Below are positions 35,790 through 47,010 of a stretch of 64,000 nt of DNA, piece by piece. The DNA is from Isoetes taiwanensis (taxonomy: Eukaryota > Streptophyta > Lycopodiopsida > Isoetales > Isoetaceae). Within the stretch, counting starts at the first letter, position 1. Every line of letters starts with the position of its first letter. The notes under the pieces are model-generated. The model was not told the origin of the DNA, did no database searches, and saw only the letters and a list, made by a program, of their open reading frames with translations. The stretch is taken from NCBI GenBank assembly GCA_021234155.1, contig JAJEKV010000033.1, positions 6,128,635 through 6,192,634 of the forward strand, written 5' to 3'. The translations under genes and the position numbers were made by a program.

Positions 35790-38700
35790 ATACTTCTTTT
35801 TCTGTTACAGTTGTTGTATTTTCATTTCATTCTCGTGTATTTTGAGCCACAGATTCAAGTGGTCTTTAGTATTCATGATATATCAGGCACCTTTTTTTGG
35901 TTTCATGAATTATGCTAATCGTCATAAACTTACGAAGCGTTCACATTGTGCCGGGAGATAGTAAGGCAGTCAATCTTCAATAGACACGTATCCGAGCATT
36001 TCTATCTAAAAGAGCAAATGTTAGTCTCGAATGCTCCACAAACACTTTTTTACTTGATTGATGTCTTCTTAAACAAATCACAAGTACATGTGAAAGTCTT
36101 AGGCACTAGATTTTTTTCCTTTCCTTTCATACTTGCTACTGTTATATCAAACTAGATGTGCTCGACATGTGGAAACCCCCACCTTTATAATGAGATGATA
36201 TCAAGCAAGATGTGCTCAACATTGTGGAAACTCCCATACCATGAGATAGGTTGATAGGAAGGATCCCTTCCTTTGTAGAACAATGTTAAGGCAGATCCGG
36301 CCGATTTTTTTTGCGCTTCACAAACCGCGGCTTTCGACTTTGTGGAAAGCTTTAGATCAACGCCCCATTCCATGAAATTGTTCGCAGATTCTACTGCTAC
36401 CATTAGGCTAAATCTTCTTTATGATGCAAAAAATCTAAAGAAAGCGGGAAGACTGGAGAATTCTTCAAATCAAGGCGCTCCGAGCTCCGACACGGCTCTG
36501 AAAATCTGTGGCTTGAGTAAGAGTGTTGAATACCTAGACATTTATAGACCATTGGAAATGTGCTTGCTTATAACGTGTTCACGCCAGCACGATATTGTTT
36601 TACATGGTCATATATGATACAGCTTCATGTGCAACTTTTGGCATGGTGCTGTTTGTCAGATCTCATTTTTCTCTTTTTATACCCTCCTCATGAATATCAT
36701 GCATAGATACTTTCTCGATGAACCTTTGAATGTACAATCATGACCGTTGGAGTCGATCAAAGGAATGGTCGCACTAGTTGTTGAAGAAAGGGAATTCTTT
36801 GATCTAAGAAAAGAACCCATTTTAAAATCTGTAAATCACCCACAGTGTATATGGATCTAGCACACTTTCCCTTCATTTTTGTACAGGTAGAGAAAGGGAG
36901 AAAAAACAAAAGAATGGTATTTTCAAGCACAGAAGTGCTCAGCTGCGATTAAATATGCAAATTTGGTTTGTTTATGGTGATGGTCAATTTGAATAGGACA
37001 AAGCCATTGTAAGAGGAAGCCATTTGAGCATAGGAACCGCATGGAAGTTTTTCTTTATAAGCCCTCCCTGTCATGTAATCACGCATCAATACAATGTAAA
37101 TGTGCAAAAATAGCCACCAATCCTGTATGACATCATTGTGATTCGTTCCTACATTCCTCCAGCCATTGTGATCCCTCCCTACATTCCTGCAACTAACTGC
37201 TCCAAAGCTTGCCAGCTCCGTTTCCTCCAAAATTCTATGAGATAAACATTTCTTGGAGCTAGCCAAAAATGCACTCATATGTTTGTTCATCTTACTAGCA
37301 ACCATAAAATTTAATTGTCAAGTCCTGTTAGGGTCTTGTGGTCGTGAAAGACTACTATCTACCTACTTAGTTACCAGCGCCAATACATGTATATGTAGAA
37401 AATAACCTCGGGGTCCGAGGGGGAAACTTTTATTAATAGGTGGAAAAATCGCATTTCCTCACATTTAACATTTCTAAGAGAATCTTGATAGACTTTAGGA
37501 ATATTGAGAGTTCTAGAAAAATTTAGAACCAACTTCAGAAAATTAAGGGGATTCCATGCAAAGTCTAGAGCAAATGTACAAAATTAAAAGGGAATCTAAC
37601 ATTTTCGACATTCAATTAATAAACATCAATAGTATCTATTACATTGTTATTCCTTTTCATCATGTATGATTTTCATGTCTTTTTTTTTTCGAAGAGAAAT
37701 GCTCGCGGCGGCCTTGGCCGCCGCGATAAATTCCTTGTATTTATAAAAGATAAAAACTACACCAATATTGTTTGCAACCCATGGTGGTGCAACATCACCT
37801 TGTTATATATTGTTACAAGGAACTAGTTTCCTACTATTAATATCAGCTTTATTAACACATTCTCTATTTTATAAACACCATGTTTTATAAAAAATAGCTG
37901 AAAACATTGTTAGAGTTGGTTCTCAAGATAGATTGTTCAACTAGAGTGTGATATGCAAAGCATTAGGGACAACATATGCCCATTGAAAATCACCTTCACT
38001 ACAATCACAATGAGACACAATCTAAAGAAACTATTGTCCAAAGTAAGCAAGCAAACTTATAAGCTTTGCCTACTTCCTCGATCATAAATATTTAAAAGTA
38101 AACCCTTTAAAGACATATAAGTAGTGATCCAGTCAAATTGAAGATGTCTTAGAAGATATACCTAAGTTCCTCTCCTTCCATGTGGAATGAGCCAACCAAA
38201 TGTCAAATAAAATGCACTTAATAACTACTCACTTTAAAGCATTTCCCACATTGGCTCTCAAGTTTTATAGCTGCCATTGGTTGTAGTAACACATTGCGGA
38301 TGCATAAACAACTAGTTTGTTATGCCAAATGACCATAAACACCTAGCTTGTTATGGAGGATGCCCATAAAACTCCCAGGCTGCGTGGGTTAAGGTGGATA
38401 AAGCCCTAGAAATTCAGGTATTATGGCCTACTATAACAATCTCAAAGAATTCAACTATAACAATCTCAAGCCTCCGGCCCTCAATTCTTATAATAGGGCA
38501 TAACACCTCGTTCCAAGGTATTATCCCACTTCTATTTCTTTGGACAGAATTAAATTTGGCATTTCTTAACCTCTTGAATCATCACAATGTCAAAATGAGA
38601 AAGTAATTTCCTGTATAATTCATGTCCAAACAATGGTACGAAGAAGAATAGCAGGTTACAATGATTGCATTTTCGACCTAGAAGACAATTAGTTATTATT

Positions 38701-38918
38701 TGACTTCTCCACGTAGCTGTCATGAACCCTCTTACTTTCAGCACTACCCGGTTCAATCATCTACATATTTTGTTAATATTAGATCTGCCGTGCTTATCCT
38801 TTTTTAAGCCAGGATCTATACACATAAGACTGCCACCTGGATGCTCGCCTTTCAATTGAAGGCTGGAGAAATGAAGGAAGCCAGCCAGCTGGCAAGTTGA
38901 ATCAAGCAGGTAGCTGTT
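35790..38918. other. Intergenic, no gene supported
   Basis: Several open frames (36.2-36.6, 36.95-37.3 kb) lack recognisable motifs. The only clear structure is the GC-palindrome repeat copy at 37690-37740. The right end should hold the 3' UTR of the DHHC gene. Confidence 0.45.
37690..37740 (+). repeat. Dispersed repeat with GC palindrome, copy 2
   Basis: GAAGAGAAATG, then CGCGGCGGCC-TT-GGCCGCCGCG (perfect 10-bp arms, 2-bp loop), then ATAAATTCCTTGTA. Copy 1 is at 30250-30300; both copies are also preceded by a CATGTATGAT-like word. Confidence 0.8.
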
Positions 38919-41574
38919 CTATTCATGCTTATGAATAGGAGTCTTGTATCTTCTCCATAATGGGAACATCACTTCTATAAGGTTATTCAAAAGGCCATTA
39001 CTGTAAATGTTATTCCTTGTAAGTTTTGGTTTCACTTTAGATGAGGGGCTTCTTCTGAACCTTTTCCAAAAGCCACATCTCGGCAACCAACCCTCTTCCT
39101 TTCTGCCAAAAGCTTCTGCCTCTGACTCAGCAAGGTAAGCTTGCCATCTTACATAATGATCCCATTTGTAGGTCTAAGAAACAAAATAAAGCCACAACCA
39201 TCAGCAGTCAGAGTGGCACAGCCTTTATGAAATACATACATACCTCATTTGTAGTAGTGTTTGTTGCCACCAAATACAAATGGTAACAAAGAAAACCCCC
39301 AACAAGCAGAGAAACAATTGAAAGGAAAAATAGCAACAGTATTTGACTGTTGTAATATGTAATAACCCACTGTAACCACGATCAGCAAAGTTAGCTTTTA
39401 TATAATCCACTAATCAGACTTACATACAGTCCACTAAACAGCACCTGAAGAACATGAGGAAAAGCATCCTTGAACGACACCGGACGATGGAAATAAACTG
39501 TAAACAAAAAATGATGATATTACTCTTACTATATCGGCGTTTTGGAAAATACAACATACATGATATTTTACGCATCACTCCACGTTGCTTAATTTCTCCA
39601 GCTAAGATTGCAATTAGGATATATACTCCATACCAGCAAAGGAAGCAGTGCCTGACATAAAAATAGATTTTAGTGTTTACAAACATCATCTATCTATTTT
39701 CTAGAAGTTAAAAAAGAAAAGAACTCTCACCAAGCAAGGAACAACAGAAAATACCGAAGGTTGTTCTCCCCAATGCAATTATTCTGTCATGACATTGTAA
39801 ACAAAAACACTTAGAGAAGATCTATGACAATAATTGCTAATACTCATTATCTTTTATATGCAGGCAGCTAACTTTTGAGTGTCACTCTACCATGGTTGCA
39901 AAATGTTTGATAGAATTCACACTAAATACAAAAACTCTTTCCATGTTAGACAGATATGAGTGCAGTTACAAGCTTTTTTCCGTTCTTACTATTGCAATTT
40001 CAAGACCATGGTCTGTCTATGTCTTGAACAGAAACAGGTTATAGTGGATATGCCAATGACATTATAGTATTGTAAGCATTGGCTTTATTGTTCACCACCG
40101 AACACACGCCCGTCAAACAAACAGTTCAAGGGATAGCTTTGTTAGTCTTAATTACGTATGGCAAGATGTCCCAAACAAGCAACACCATTTTCTGATATAA
40201 TTGCAATAATATTAGGGTTAGAGTTTGGTTACAACTGACCATCCAACCACAGTGGTGATCAAGCCGCGCAATGCACCGGTTACAAATGCTACAGTGCTTA
40301 GAACGTGCTGGCCTGCAATAGGGAGCAGATGCAAAAAAACAAAACCTTAAAGCCCTTATCATGGAGATGCCCTCTTTAAGCAGAAATTTAACTCTGGTGA
40401 ACATAAAGTACCGGGATATTTGGCAAGTTGTACATATCTTCTCCTCATAAAGCACGCCATCAAAAGGATATGTGTTTTGGTGCAAATGCAAATTAATCTG
40501 TTTAATTGTTCCTGGATCAGAAAAGCTTGTTACAATGAACACCAATACTCCAAATAGAACTGATAATGGTCCTGTGTACCTGTGAGATCACAGAGTAATT
40601 GCCATGACATGGTAACTAAGCTCGTGAAAACAATGCACCTTTGCACAAGTTTACTTCTAATGACTTACCTATGGAAGGAAGAAACATAAATGCCCGGTAT
40701 GTACTTGAATGAAGTCTCGAAGTATGCATAAAATGTACCACCAAGTATTGCTAGGTAAAAGATCTGAACCAGAACCCAATGCCAAATTATAGCAAGTTGA
40801 ACACGTAAATTTTGTCAGTTATAATAGCTGAGATAATCATGTAGAATGGATTTCACTTCTGCTTTTACAAAAATACCAACCAAAGTTAAACATTGTGCTT
40901 TTGTACAGCAAGAATATCAGAAGGGGCAGTAGAACATAATGCAATAGGATAGCTAGTCATGGCTTATATCATCCTCTAGACTAAGAATAAAATATAGGAA
41001 GAATATCATCCATAGAACAAGATCAAAGTCGTAACGCTAAGAATTAAACTAAGATACTTGATGCCACTGAGATAAAACAGAACAAGAGCATGGTCTTTTT
41101 CATTTGCCATATTGTTTCATTTGCCATATTGGCTTTGCCAGCCGGATTAATCCATCATGTGTAACTTTTATAAACTCTACTGTGTTCCATGGGGTCTAAC
41201 GTTATTTGTATTCAAAGATCAAACGCTACCTGGAGAATGGGATTAGGACGTTCACAGCATATGTCCCCTAGCCATTCATAAGCCCTCAATCCCCTATTCC
41301 CAAATATGATGCCAATTATCTTCCTGCCAAAGTCATCATCAACAAATGAGCACTGGAAAAAAAATGCCAGTTGTGTTACATCCATGGTAAACATCGTTAC
41401 CAAAGCCAAAGGTAAGAGAACTTACTGAAAACAGTCACAAGCGCCTCCAGAAAACCAGTTATGAATAGGGCGTATTGGGGTGCCATCAAATATAGGCCAG
41501 TCTCCACATAAAAGAGCCATTGCTAGCATTAGCAAGGAAACCAGGAAGATCAGAAGGAGCCATTCGTCTTCCAT
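38919..41574 (-). CDS. PAT17: DHHC-type protein S-acyltransferase, PAT17-like
   Basis: Ten exons on the minus strand: 41426-41574, 41230-41323, 40669-40763, 40412-40579, 40240-40312, 39731-39783, 39560-39651, 39428-39497, 39244-39346, 38919-39173. Phases agree; product 383 residues. It has an N-terminal membrane segment (about 5-23), [10 protein letters not shown], the Cys-rich domain [20 protein letters not shown] ending in DHHC (187-190) and [15 protein letters not shown], further membrane segments, and TNTTTNE after the last one (TTxE-like motif). The order and the ERPNPILQ motif match Arabidopsis PAT17. DHHC enzymes attach palmitate to protein cysteines at membranes, with the DHHC Cys forming the acyl intermediate. 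The acceptor at 41323 was chosen because the one at 41352 breaks the frame. The gene looks intact. The nearby recombinase element begins 227 bp upstream of the ATG. Confidence 0.95.
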
Positions 41575-41728
41575 AGCTCCTCTTTAGCTATTCAGCGTTT
41601 GATACTACGGTCGCTAGTACAAAGCACCAGATCTGCTGATGTACGCGACCCATTTCTCGGTCGGAAGGTCTTTCGAAGATAACGTAAGGGTGTAGTGAAT
41701 TTTACCTCCAGGGAAAGTTGGGGAGGGT

Positions 41729-41799
41729 AAGTGTTGTTTCACAATGAAGCGCTTTTATGTCTCATTTGTTGTTTCACCTTGAAGTGCTTTTTATGTGTC
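41729..41799. repeat. Short tandem duplication (about 36 bp x 2)
   Basis: GTTGTTTCACAATGAAGCGC and GTTGTTTCACCTTGAAGTGC head two adjacent units between the DHHC gene and the inverted repeat at 41801. Confidence 0.65.
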
Positions 41800-41800
41800 A

Positions 41801-41826
41801 GTAAACCGCCAGGTAATAGAAATTCC
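41801..41826 (+). repeat. Left inverted repeat of the recombinase element
   Basis: Contains CAGGTAATAGAAATTCC at 41810-41826; mate at 45329-45354. Confidence 0.65.
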
Positions 41827-42144
41827 TGGATTTTTGAGTTGTTTATTTTAGGTATTTTTTGGGTTTCTGGTTTCTTGGCGGCGCCGCTTAGAGCACCGCC
41901 ATTTAATTCTTATAACATTTCAGCTACACTTAAACTACTATAACTAATGAAATCTTCAATTGAAAACTCTGGTAATATTTTTTATTATATTCAATGGATA
42001 GAAGGCATACAATGCCTGCACAGTTCACAGTTTCAAAATTCTCTGAAAAACACTTTCAAAACACTTTCAAAACAAAGTCTTGTTTTTTCAAGAACAAAAG
42101 CATGAGTTTTCGAAGAACACTCTTTGGAAAACAGCAATAACTGA

Positions 42145-44465
42145 TCAGTTAGGCAAATTTGAAATTCCTTTTCCCTTGTCCAAGTAAGGAATGAGAGTAT
42201 TCGAATCAGGAACCTGAAGAAATGTACAATTATTGAAGGTAGCACCAATAAACGAATGGCCACCTGCAATTATCATAAACCAAAATGAGAAACAACATTT
42301 TCAAAATAACAATAAAAAAAATGGAAGAATAGAAACTTACCAACATTTTTAACGTCGATACTCGGAGGGAAATACTTCTCAAGGTGTCGATTTGACTTCA
42401 AGAAGTTATCGAACATCTCATAGTCGATCAATCCATCATATTCAGGAGTCTTTTCAACTTTGGAAATCTGAACCATCTCCTTTGCTTCAAAGCAGCACTG
42501 CCCTTTGCTTCAACAGCACTCTGCTTTGCTTCAACAGCACGATCACTAGGCACAATCTCATCTGACAGGTTACCTAGCAGATAAACAAGTACTCAAAAAT
42601 TACCTAAAATAAACAATTACTAAGAAAAACAGGAACTTCAATTACCTGGCGGTTTACTTCCAAGCAATTCATGATGACTAGATGAGCTACCCTAATGTAG
42701 ACCTGCAACAGTTATAAACATCTTTAATAATTTCCAATAAAACAAAAACTACAATGAAATTACCTGGAACAGGATTGTCTATTGCAGAATTATCTGGAGA
42801 AACCAGACATTTAGACGAATGTGAACCAAGCAGCGAGTCTTCCTTCAGTTTCATCATTTCAGAAAGGACATCAGAATATAATCTCAAGCTGCCGTCATCA
42901 TTATAAGGCTTGCTGTTAATACTCATCGCAGCATTAATTTGAATGTCCTTGCTTCGATCATATATACAAAATAAACACACATAGTCAGTAAATAAAATAA
43001 GCAAACAAACAAAATCAAAGTCATCCACGTACTTCTCATATGACTCCGTCTTCCTATGGCCTGTAACTAATTTTCCAATTTCTGGAGGAACCCCGGCCAT
43101 TGACATTCGCGTAACGGTTGACACACGACCACTCTTATTGCAGATGTCAATGTCAAGAAACGCACCCATTTCCTTTATCCATTTAGAAATTCCCTTCTCA
43201 CCAACTCGTCCTCTGCTGTACCAAGACTAAAACAAACAAAAACAGGAAATTAAAAAACAAAAAAAAACATGAAATTCATAAACAGAAACTTACCCCAGGT
43301 TTATAATTTGAAATCGGCTGCAGAAACAAAGGCCTTGGTGCAGCATTCTCCTTCGGAGGAAGATGCCGAATGTACTGCTTATATGTAAGCAGAAAATCTT
43401 CCTCGAAGCTCCAAATAGCAGGTCTGAAGTGGCTAGGATCATACCTTGTGACAGATGTTCCCCATGTTTTACTAGTCCTTTCATTATACATGACATACTC
43501 TGATTTACCATCAGATTCAAGTGTCAAGTCAACATCCTTGACTTCATACAACTCACCAGCTCCCCCAATGGCAAATCTTGAGCACAAGTAAAAGCATAAG
43601 CGTCTTTGAACACCACGAGGAGTTTCAGTTTTATAATCTATATCTGCAAGTAAATCCTTTTCAGAATTATAGGGAATGGCCTTTGCCTTGTCACGCTTTA
43701 CCCCTATACCAGCTTTTCTCGAGATATCTGCGGCTGCAACAAATGCAAGCCTAGCTCTGACAAACAACTGGTCCCTTAGGATATTAAATCCTTCTACCCT
43801 TACCCCAGTAGCAGCCATCTTTGATTCCTGCTTCTTGCGCACAATCCTCCCAAACGCCTTTAACAAGCAATTTAGACTGCAAGAAACAGATTGCAAAAAA
43901 ATAACTAAATAAAAGGTAAACTAAATGATTACCTGCCAGCGGGAAACATCGTACCATCTTTTTTTCTAACTTGCAGCAGAAACCTCACTAGCATTTCATT
44001 CAACTCGCGGTGAGGAATATCTTCAATTGGAACTGAAAGGTCGATCTGAGGAACATGGATGTCACCCTTCACAAATCTTCTCCAAGCGTCAAATTTCTTC
44101 CTTGCCCAATTATTCTGTTTACTTGATCTGTCCTTCCCACCCTTGTCTACTGCATCTAACACTTGCTCATCCAAGTTAACAAATTCTTTTGACTTACCCT
44201 TATCAGAATCTGGCTCTTCAATAAAGCATTGATTAAACCATGGTAACTGTTCAACATCCTTAATGAAGTTCTCTACTTCTGCAGGATTTGTGGTCTCAAT
44301 CATGTGATCAGCAACAATACTTTCATCTTCAAGTGCAGTATCATCCAACAGTAAATCATCTCCCAGATTTAACGAGAATGAAGGACTGATACTCACAGAA
44401 CAATCAGTAACCGGTACTACAATTAAACAACAGAAAAATAGCAGCATGAACCTTGGATCTCCCAT
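42145..44465 (-). CDS. Crypton/DUF3504-type tyrosine recombinase, intron-containing
   Basis: Well-supported exons: 43933-44465 (ATG at 44463-44465), 43294-43876, 43029-43226; probable exon 42764-42947. Phases agree to residue 438. The first exon ends PIEDIPHRELNEMLVRFLLQ VRKKDG, the core-binding start of DUF3504 proteins. The next holds the catalytic-domain N-half (RRLCFYLCSRFAIGGAGELY ... EDFLLTYKQYIRHLP). The third holds CNKSGRVSTVTRMSMAGVPP and TGHRKTESYEKY, with H429 and the candidate nucleophile Y438 nine residues later. The Arg of the first box and the His of HxxR appear replaced. Further minus-strand exon-like pieces near 42341-42580 and 42145-42263 (SFIGATFNNCTFLQ) may form the C-terminus, but frames do not join cleanly. 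Likely a transposon gene, possibly decayed or domesticated. Confidence 0.75.
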
Positions 44466-44519
44466 TACAAATCTGCAACACAGAACATATGTTAGTATAT
44501 TTCCACGAAAATAAAACAC

Positions 44520-44585
44520 TGTAACAAAATCATGCATGCAACAAAATCAAGCATGCATGCAACAAAATCATGCATGCATGCAACT
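44520..44585. repeat. CATGCATGCAACAAAAT short tandem repeat
   Basis: About three units of roughly 24 bp with GCATGCATGCAACAAAATCA, lying upstream of the recombinase ATG. Confidence 0.75.
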
Positions 44586-44772
44586 GTAACAAGCATCACA
44601 CTTACCTAACTGTGCTGTGCTACGAAATTAAAGGCAAAACCTGCAAGAAAAGTAAACAGATGAGTGAAAGTTTTAAAAAACAGATGAGTGCAAGAAAAGT
44701 AAACCTTTAGTAAACCGTATGATCCGCCAAACTAACAGATCTTTAGAACTCCAATCTTCAGATTCAATCTTC

Positions 44773-45270
44773 AGACTCAAAAAATCACAAAGAACGTGCT
44801 AGGTAACATCAAGAACACTTGGAATCCTCTGCAAGAACGCCCGAACCTGCAAAAGATAAAGAAATCTAAGAAAAAAACAATACGAAATCTAAGAAAAAAA
44901 CTAGCACAACTGATGGCGCTCACTGTCAGAACCTTGAAATCAAAAAATGGAGTGCAGCGCCTCAATGCACGACGCAAGCGCCATCGCCAAAGGCTCCGGC
45001 ATCCGCCATCGCCAGACTCAAAAAATCACAAAGAAGCAGATCCAATCTTCAGCAAGAATACTTGGAATCCTCTGCAAGAACGCCCGAACCTGCAAAAGAT
45101 AAAGAAATCTAAGAAAATCTAAGAAAAAAACTAGCACAATACGAAATCTAAGAAAAAAACTAGCACAACTGATGGCGCTCACTCTCAGAACCTTGAAATC
45201 CAAAAATGGAGTGCAGCGCCTCAATGCACGACGCAAGCGCCATCGCCGAAGGCTCCGGCGTGCGCCATCG
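44773..45270. repeat. Tandem duplication (about 243-259 bp) in the recombinase 5' region
   Basis: GGAATCCTCTGCAAGAACGC starts at 44821 and again at 45064; TGGAGTGCAGCGCCTCAATG starts at 44948 and 45207. The two copies span roughly 44773-45012 and 45013-45270. The different spacings come from an extra AAATCTAAGAAAA block in copy 2. This would be the leader or promoter of the minus-strand recombinase gene. Confidence 0.85.
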
Positions 45271-45328
45271 CCAGAGGAGAAGAGAAAAAAAAAAAAGGCG
45301 GCCGGAAAAAAAATTTGGCAGGGTTAAC

Positions 45329-45354
45329 GGAATTTCTATTACCTGCCAGCTTAC
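45329..45354 (-). repeat. Right inverted repeat of the recombinase element
   Basis: Plus strand GGAATTTCTATTACCTG at 45329-45345 is the exact complement of the left core at 41810-41826. Confidence 0.65.
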
Positions 45355-45363
45355 GTTTGGTAG

Positions 45364-45452
45364 CCGGCCGGTTGTCGCGGTTTCCGGCGGTAAAAATGCA
45401 TGGAAGGCGCCATTCGCCGGTTTACCGGCCGGAAACCGCTCCAACCGGCCGG
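45364..45452. repeat. GC-rich hairpin with about 31-bp arms beside the right inverted repeat
   Basis: Left arm 45364-45394 (CCGGCCGGTTG...GGTTTCCGG...TAAA) pairs with right arm 45421-45452 (TTTACCGG...GGAAACC...CAACCGGCCGG) with about three differences. The 26-bp spacer contains GGCGCC. It is followed by GTTACCTAGCAC (45452-45463), the complement of GTGCTAGGTAAC at 44796-44807. Confidence 0.85.
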
Positions 45453-45490
45453 TTACCTAGCACATATGAGGCTAGGGCAACCTTCTTATA

Positions 45491-45635
45491 GGAATTGAAT
45501 TGAATTGAATTTTATCGTCTATAGAGACCAGATGGCCTATGGCACCTAAACATTAAAGAACAACTGGTCGATACTATACAAGATCAAAAAACCTCGCACC
45601 GAAAGGTTTTTTAGGGAAAAACCTTAGTAGTAATA
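45491..45635 (-). mobile_element. LINE 3' end (copy D of the microsatellite-tailed family)
   Basis: On the minus strand: a long stem option around GGTTTTTCCCTAAAAAACC, then stem-loop AGGCC-atct-GGTCT (45525-45538), AGACGATAAAA and an (ATTCA)n tail. About 145 bp of 3' UTR only. Confidence 0.8.
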
Positions 45636-45640
45636 GGCCT

Positions 45641-46869
45641 GGTGATGAACTATATATTTGTGCATGCCTATGTAATGCTCAGGCCAGATCATGGGAGTCA
45701 AAATACTTGCGAAGATGCAAACCACTTTTCTGCTGCTTTGAAGGAGGCAGTACTTCAAATCCCTCAAATGGACGTTTTTTCATCAGTTTTCTTTTGTTGC
45801 AGCGCAAATAAAAGATGCATAATTCAATTTAAAACTTTGGACATAGACTAGGTAGGAAAACAAGATGGAAAAGCCCTATCAAAGAATAAATGATCTGGCT
45901 AATAACTCCAGCGATGGCGTCTGCCCACTTGCTATTTAAACTGCTCTTCAGAGGTGGTCGAATGACTTGCATGTAGGTCGAAATGATGATTCAGCCTCTA
46001 GAAGAGCCGCTATGCTTGAGATCAGCCACCCACAGCCAAACTAGAAACCGGATTACGAAAGAAGAACCTGAGAGAACTCGAAACTCGGAAAACCCTAAAC
46101 TGAAGGGCCTCGAGCACTGCATGCTCACATAAATTAACAAGGTGCTGCACACGGAGGGTTGCCCTCCATGGCCGGAGAGTGAAGTGGCTTAAGTCATAGT
46201 TGTAGACAATAGAGTATTTGAATCGAAATTGCTCAATCTATATTGTTTATGCTATATGTGGAATGGTCTACTTGTATGTGCAACATTGTTGTGGCTTATT
46301 CAATCTTGGTGTTGGCATAGAGAAGCACTATGTTCACCCCTCATATGTAGAAGCCCACCTTTTAACTTCTATGGTTTGATCTTTTGAGACAATGAACAAG
46401 TAGTTATGCAATTCTTGTGTAAACACGCTTTAAACTGAAGAGGTGGGGGAAAATAACATGGCAAATAAACTTACAAGGATATATAGAAGGATTAACTACA
46501 GATGGATACCCAAACTGATCCTTATTATGTAGATGGAAGCCAATTGGTCCATGAGACAACATTTGCTTTTTGTAAATATATGTGTTGACAACTTGCACAA
46601 TCATTGTGGTTTACATAAGTTTAGAAATAAGAATTCTCCCAATCATGACTAATGTGATCTACCACAATCTTCCTAGGTCCATCCTCCTATGAACATCCCC
46701 GCATGGTCACAATAGTAATGTGGAGGACACATTCTCCATATGAAATGCAGATTTTATTACTAACTCTACTCAATAACATGCTAAATCAATAACATGCTTG
46801 TCCTTGTGAAATAAAGACAATGACTGTCTTTTCTATTTTTCCACTAGCTATTTACTATTGAACCTCCTG
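45641..46869. other. No gene recognised
   Basis: No family motif. Probably old repeat sequence, given the copia trace at its right end. Confidence 0.4.
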
Positions 46870-47010
46870 ATACTACCCGATTGAACAAAATGGAGTTGCA
46901 GAATGCATGAACCACACCCTAAAGGTCAAGCTCGTTGTCTTTTGATTCATGCCCTACTGCCCAAGTATATTCAATCTTTAACAATTGAGGTCATATACAT
47001 ACGAGATTGC
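46870..47010 (+). mobile_element. Trace of a Ty1/copia integrase
   Basis: The frame reads PIEQNGVAECMNHTLK at about 46876-46925, matching the copia integrase motif around the catalytic Glu (P-x-x-NGVAE-R-x-NRTL). Downstream only weak coding-like sequence with stops remains. A heavily decayed remnant. Confidence 0.6.

Larger units (their letters stand above)
41801..45354 (-). mobile_element. Candidate Crypton-like tyrosine-recombinase element with terminal inverted repeats
   Basis: A gene for a DUF3504/Crypton-type tyrosine recombinase is framed by inverted repeats at 41801-41826 and 45329-45354. They share the perfect 17-mer CAGGTAATAGAAATTCC and about 22 of 26 bases overall. The word GCCAG is present in direct orientation at both ends (41808-41812 and 45345-45349). 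Span about 3.55 kb. Known Cryptons lack long inverted repeats and usually have only short direct repeats, so either this is a variant or the repeats are coincidental or secondary. Gene content is secure; element borders are inference. Confidence 0.5.

Noticed and set aside
41323-41352. Alternative acceptor at 41352 for exon 2 of the DHHC gene
   Set aside because: Using it shifts the frame and gives a stop soon after; the acceptor at 41323 restores the frame and aligns with PAT17.
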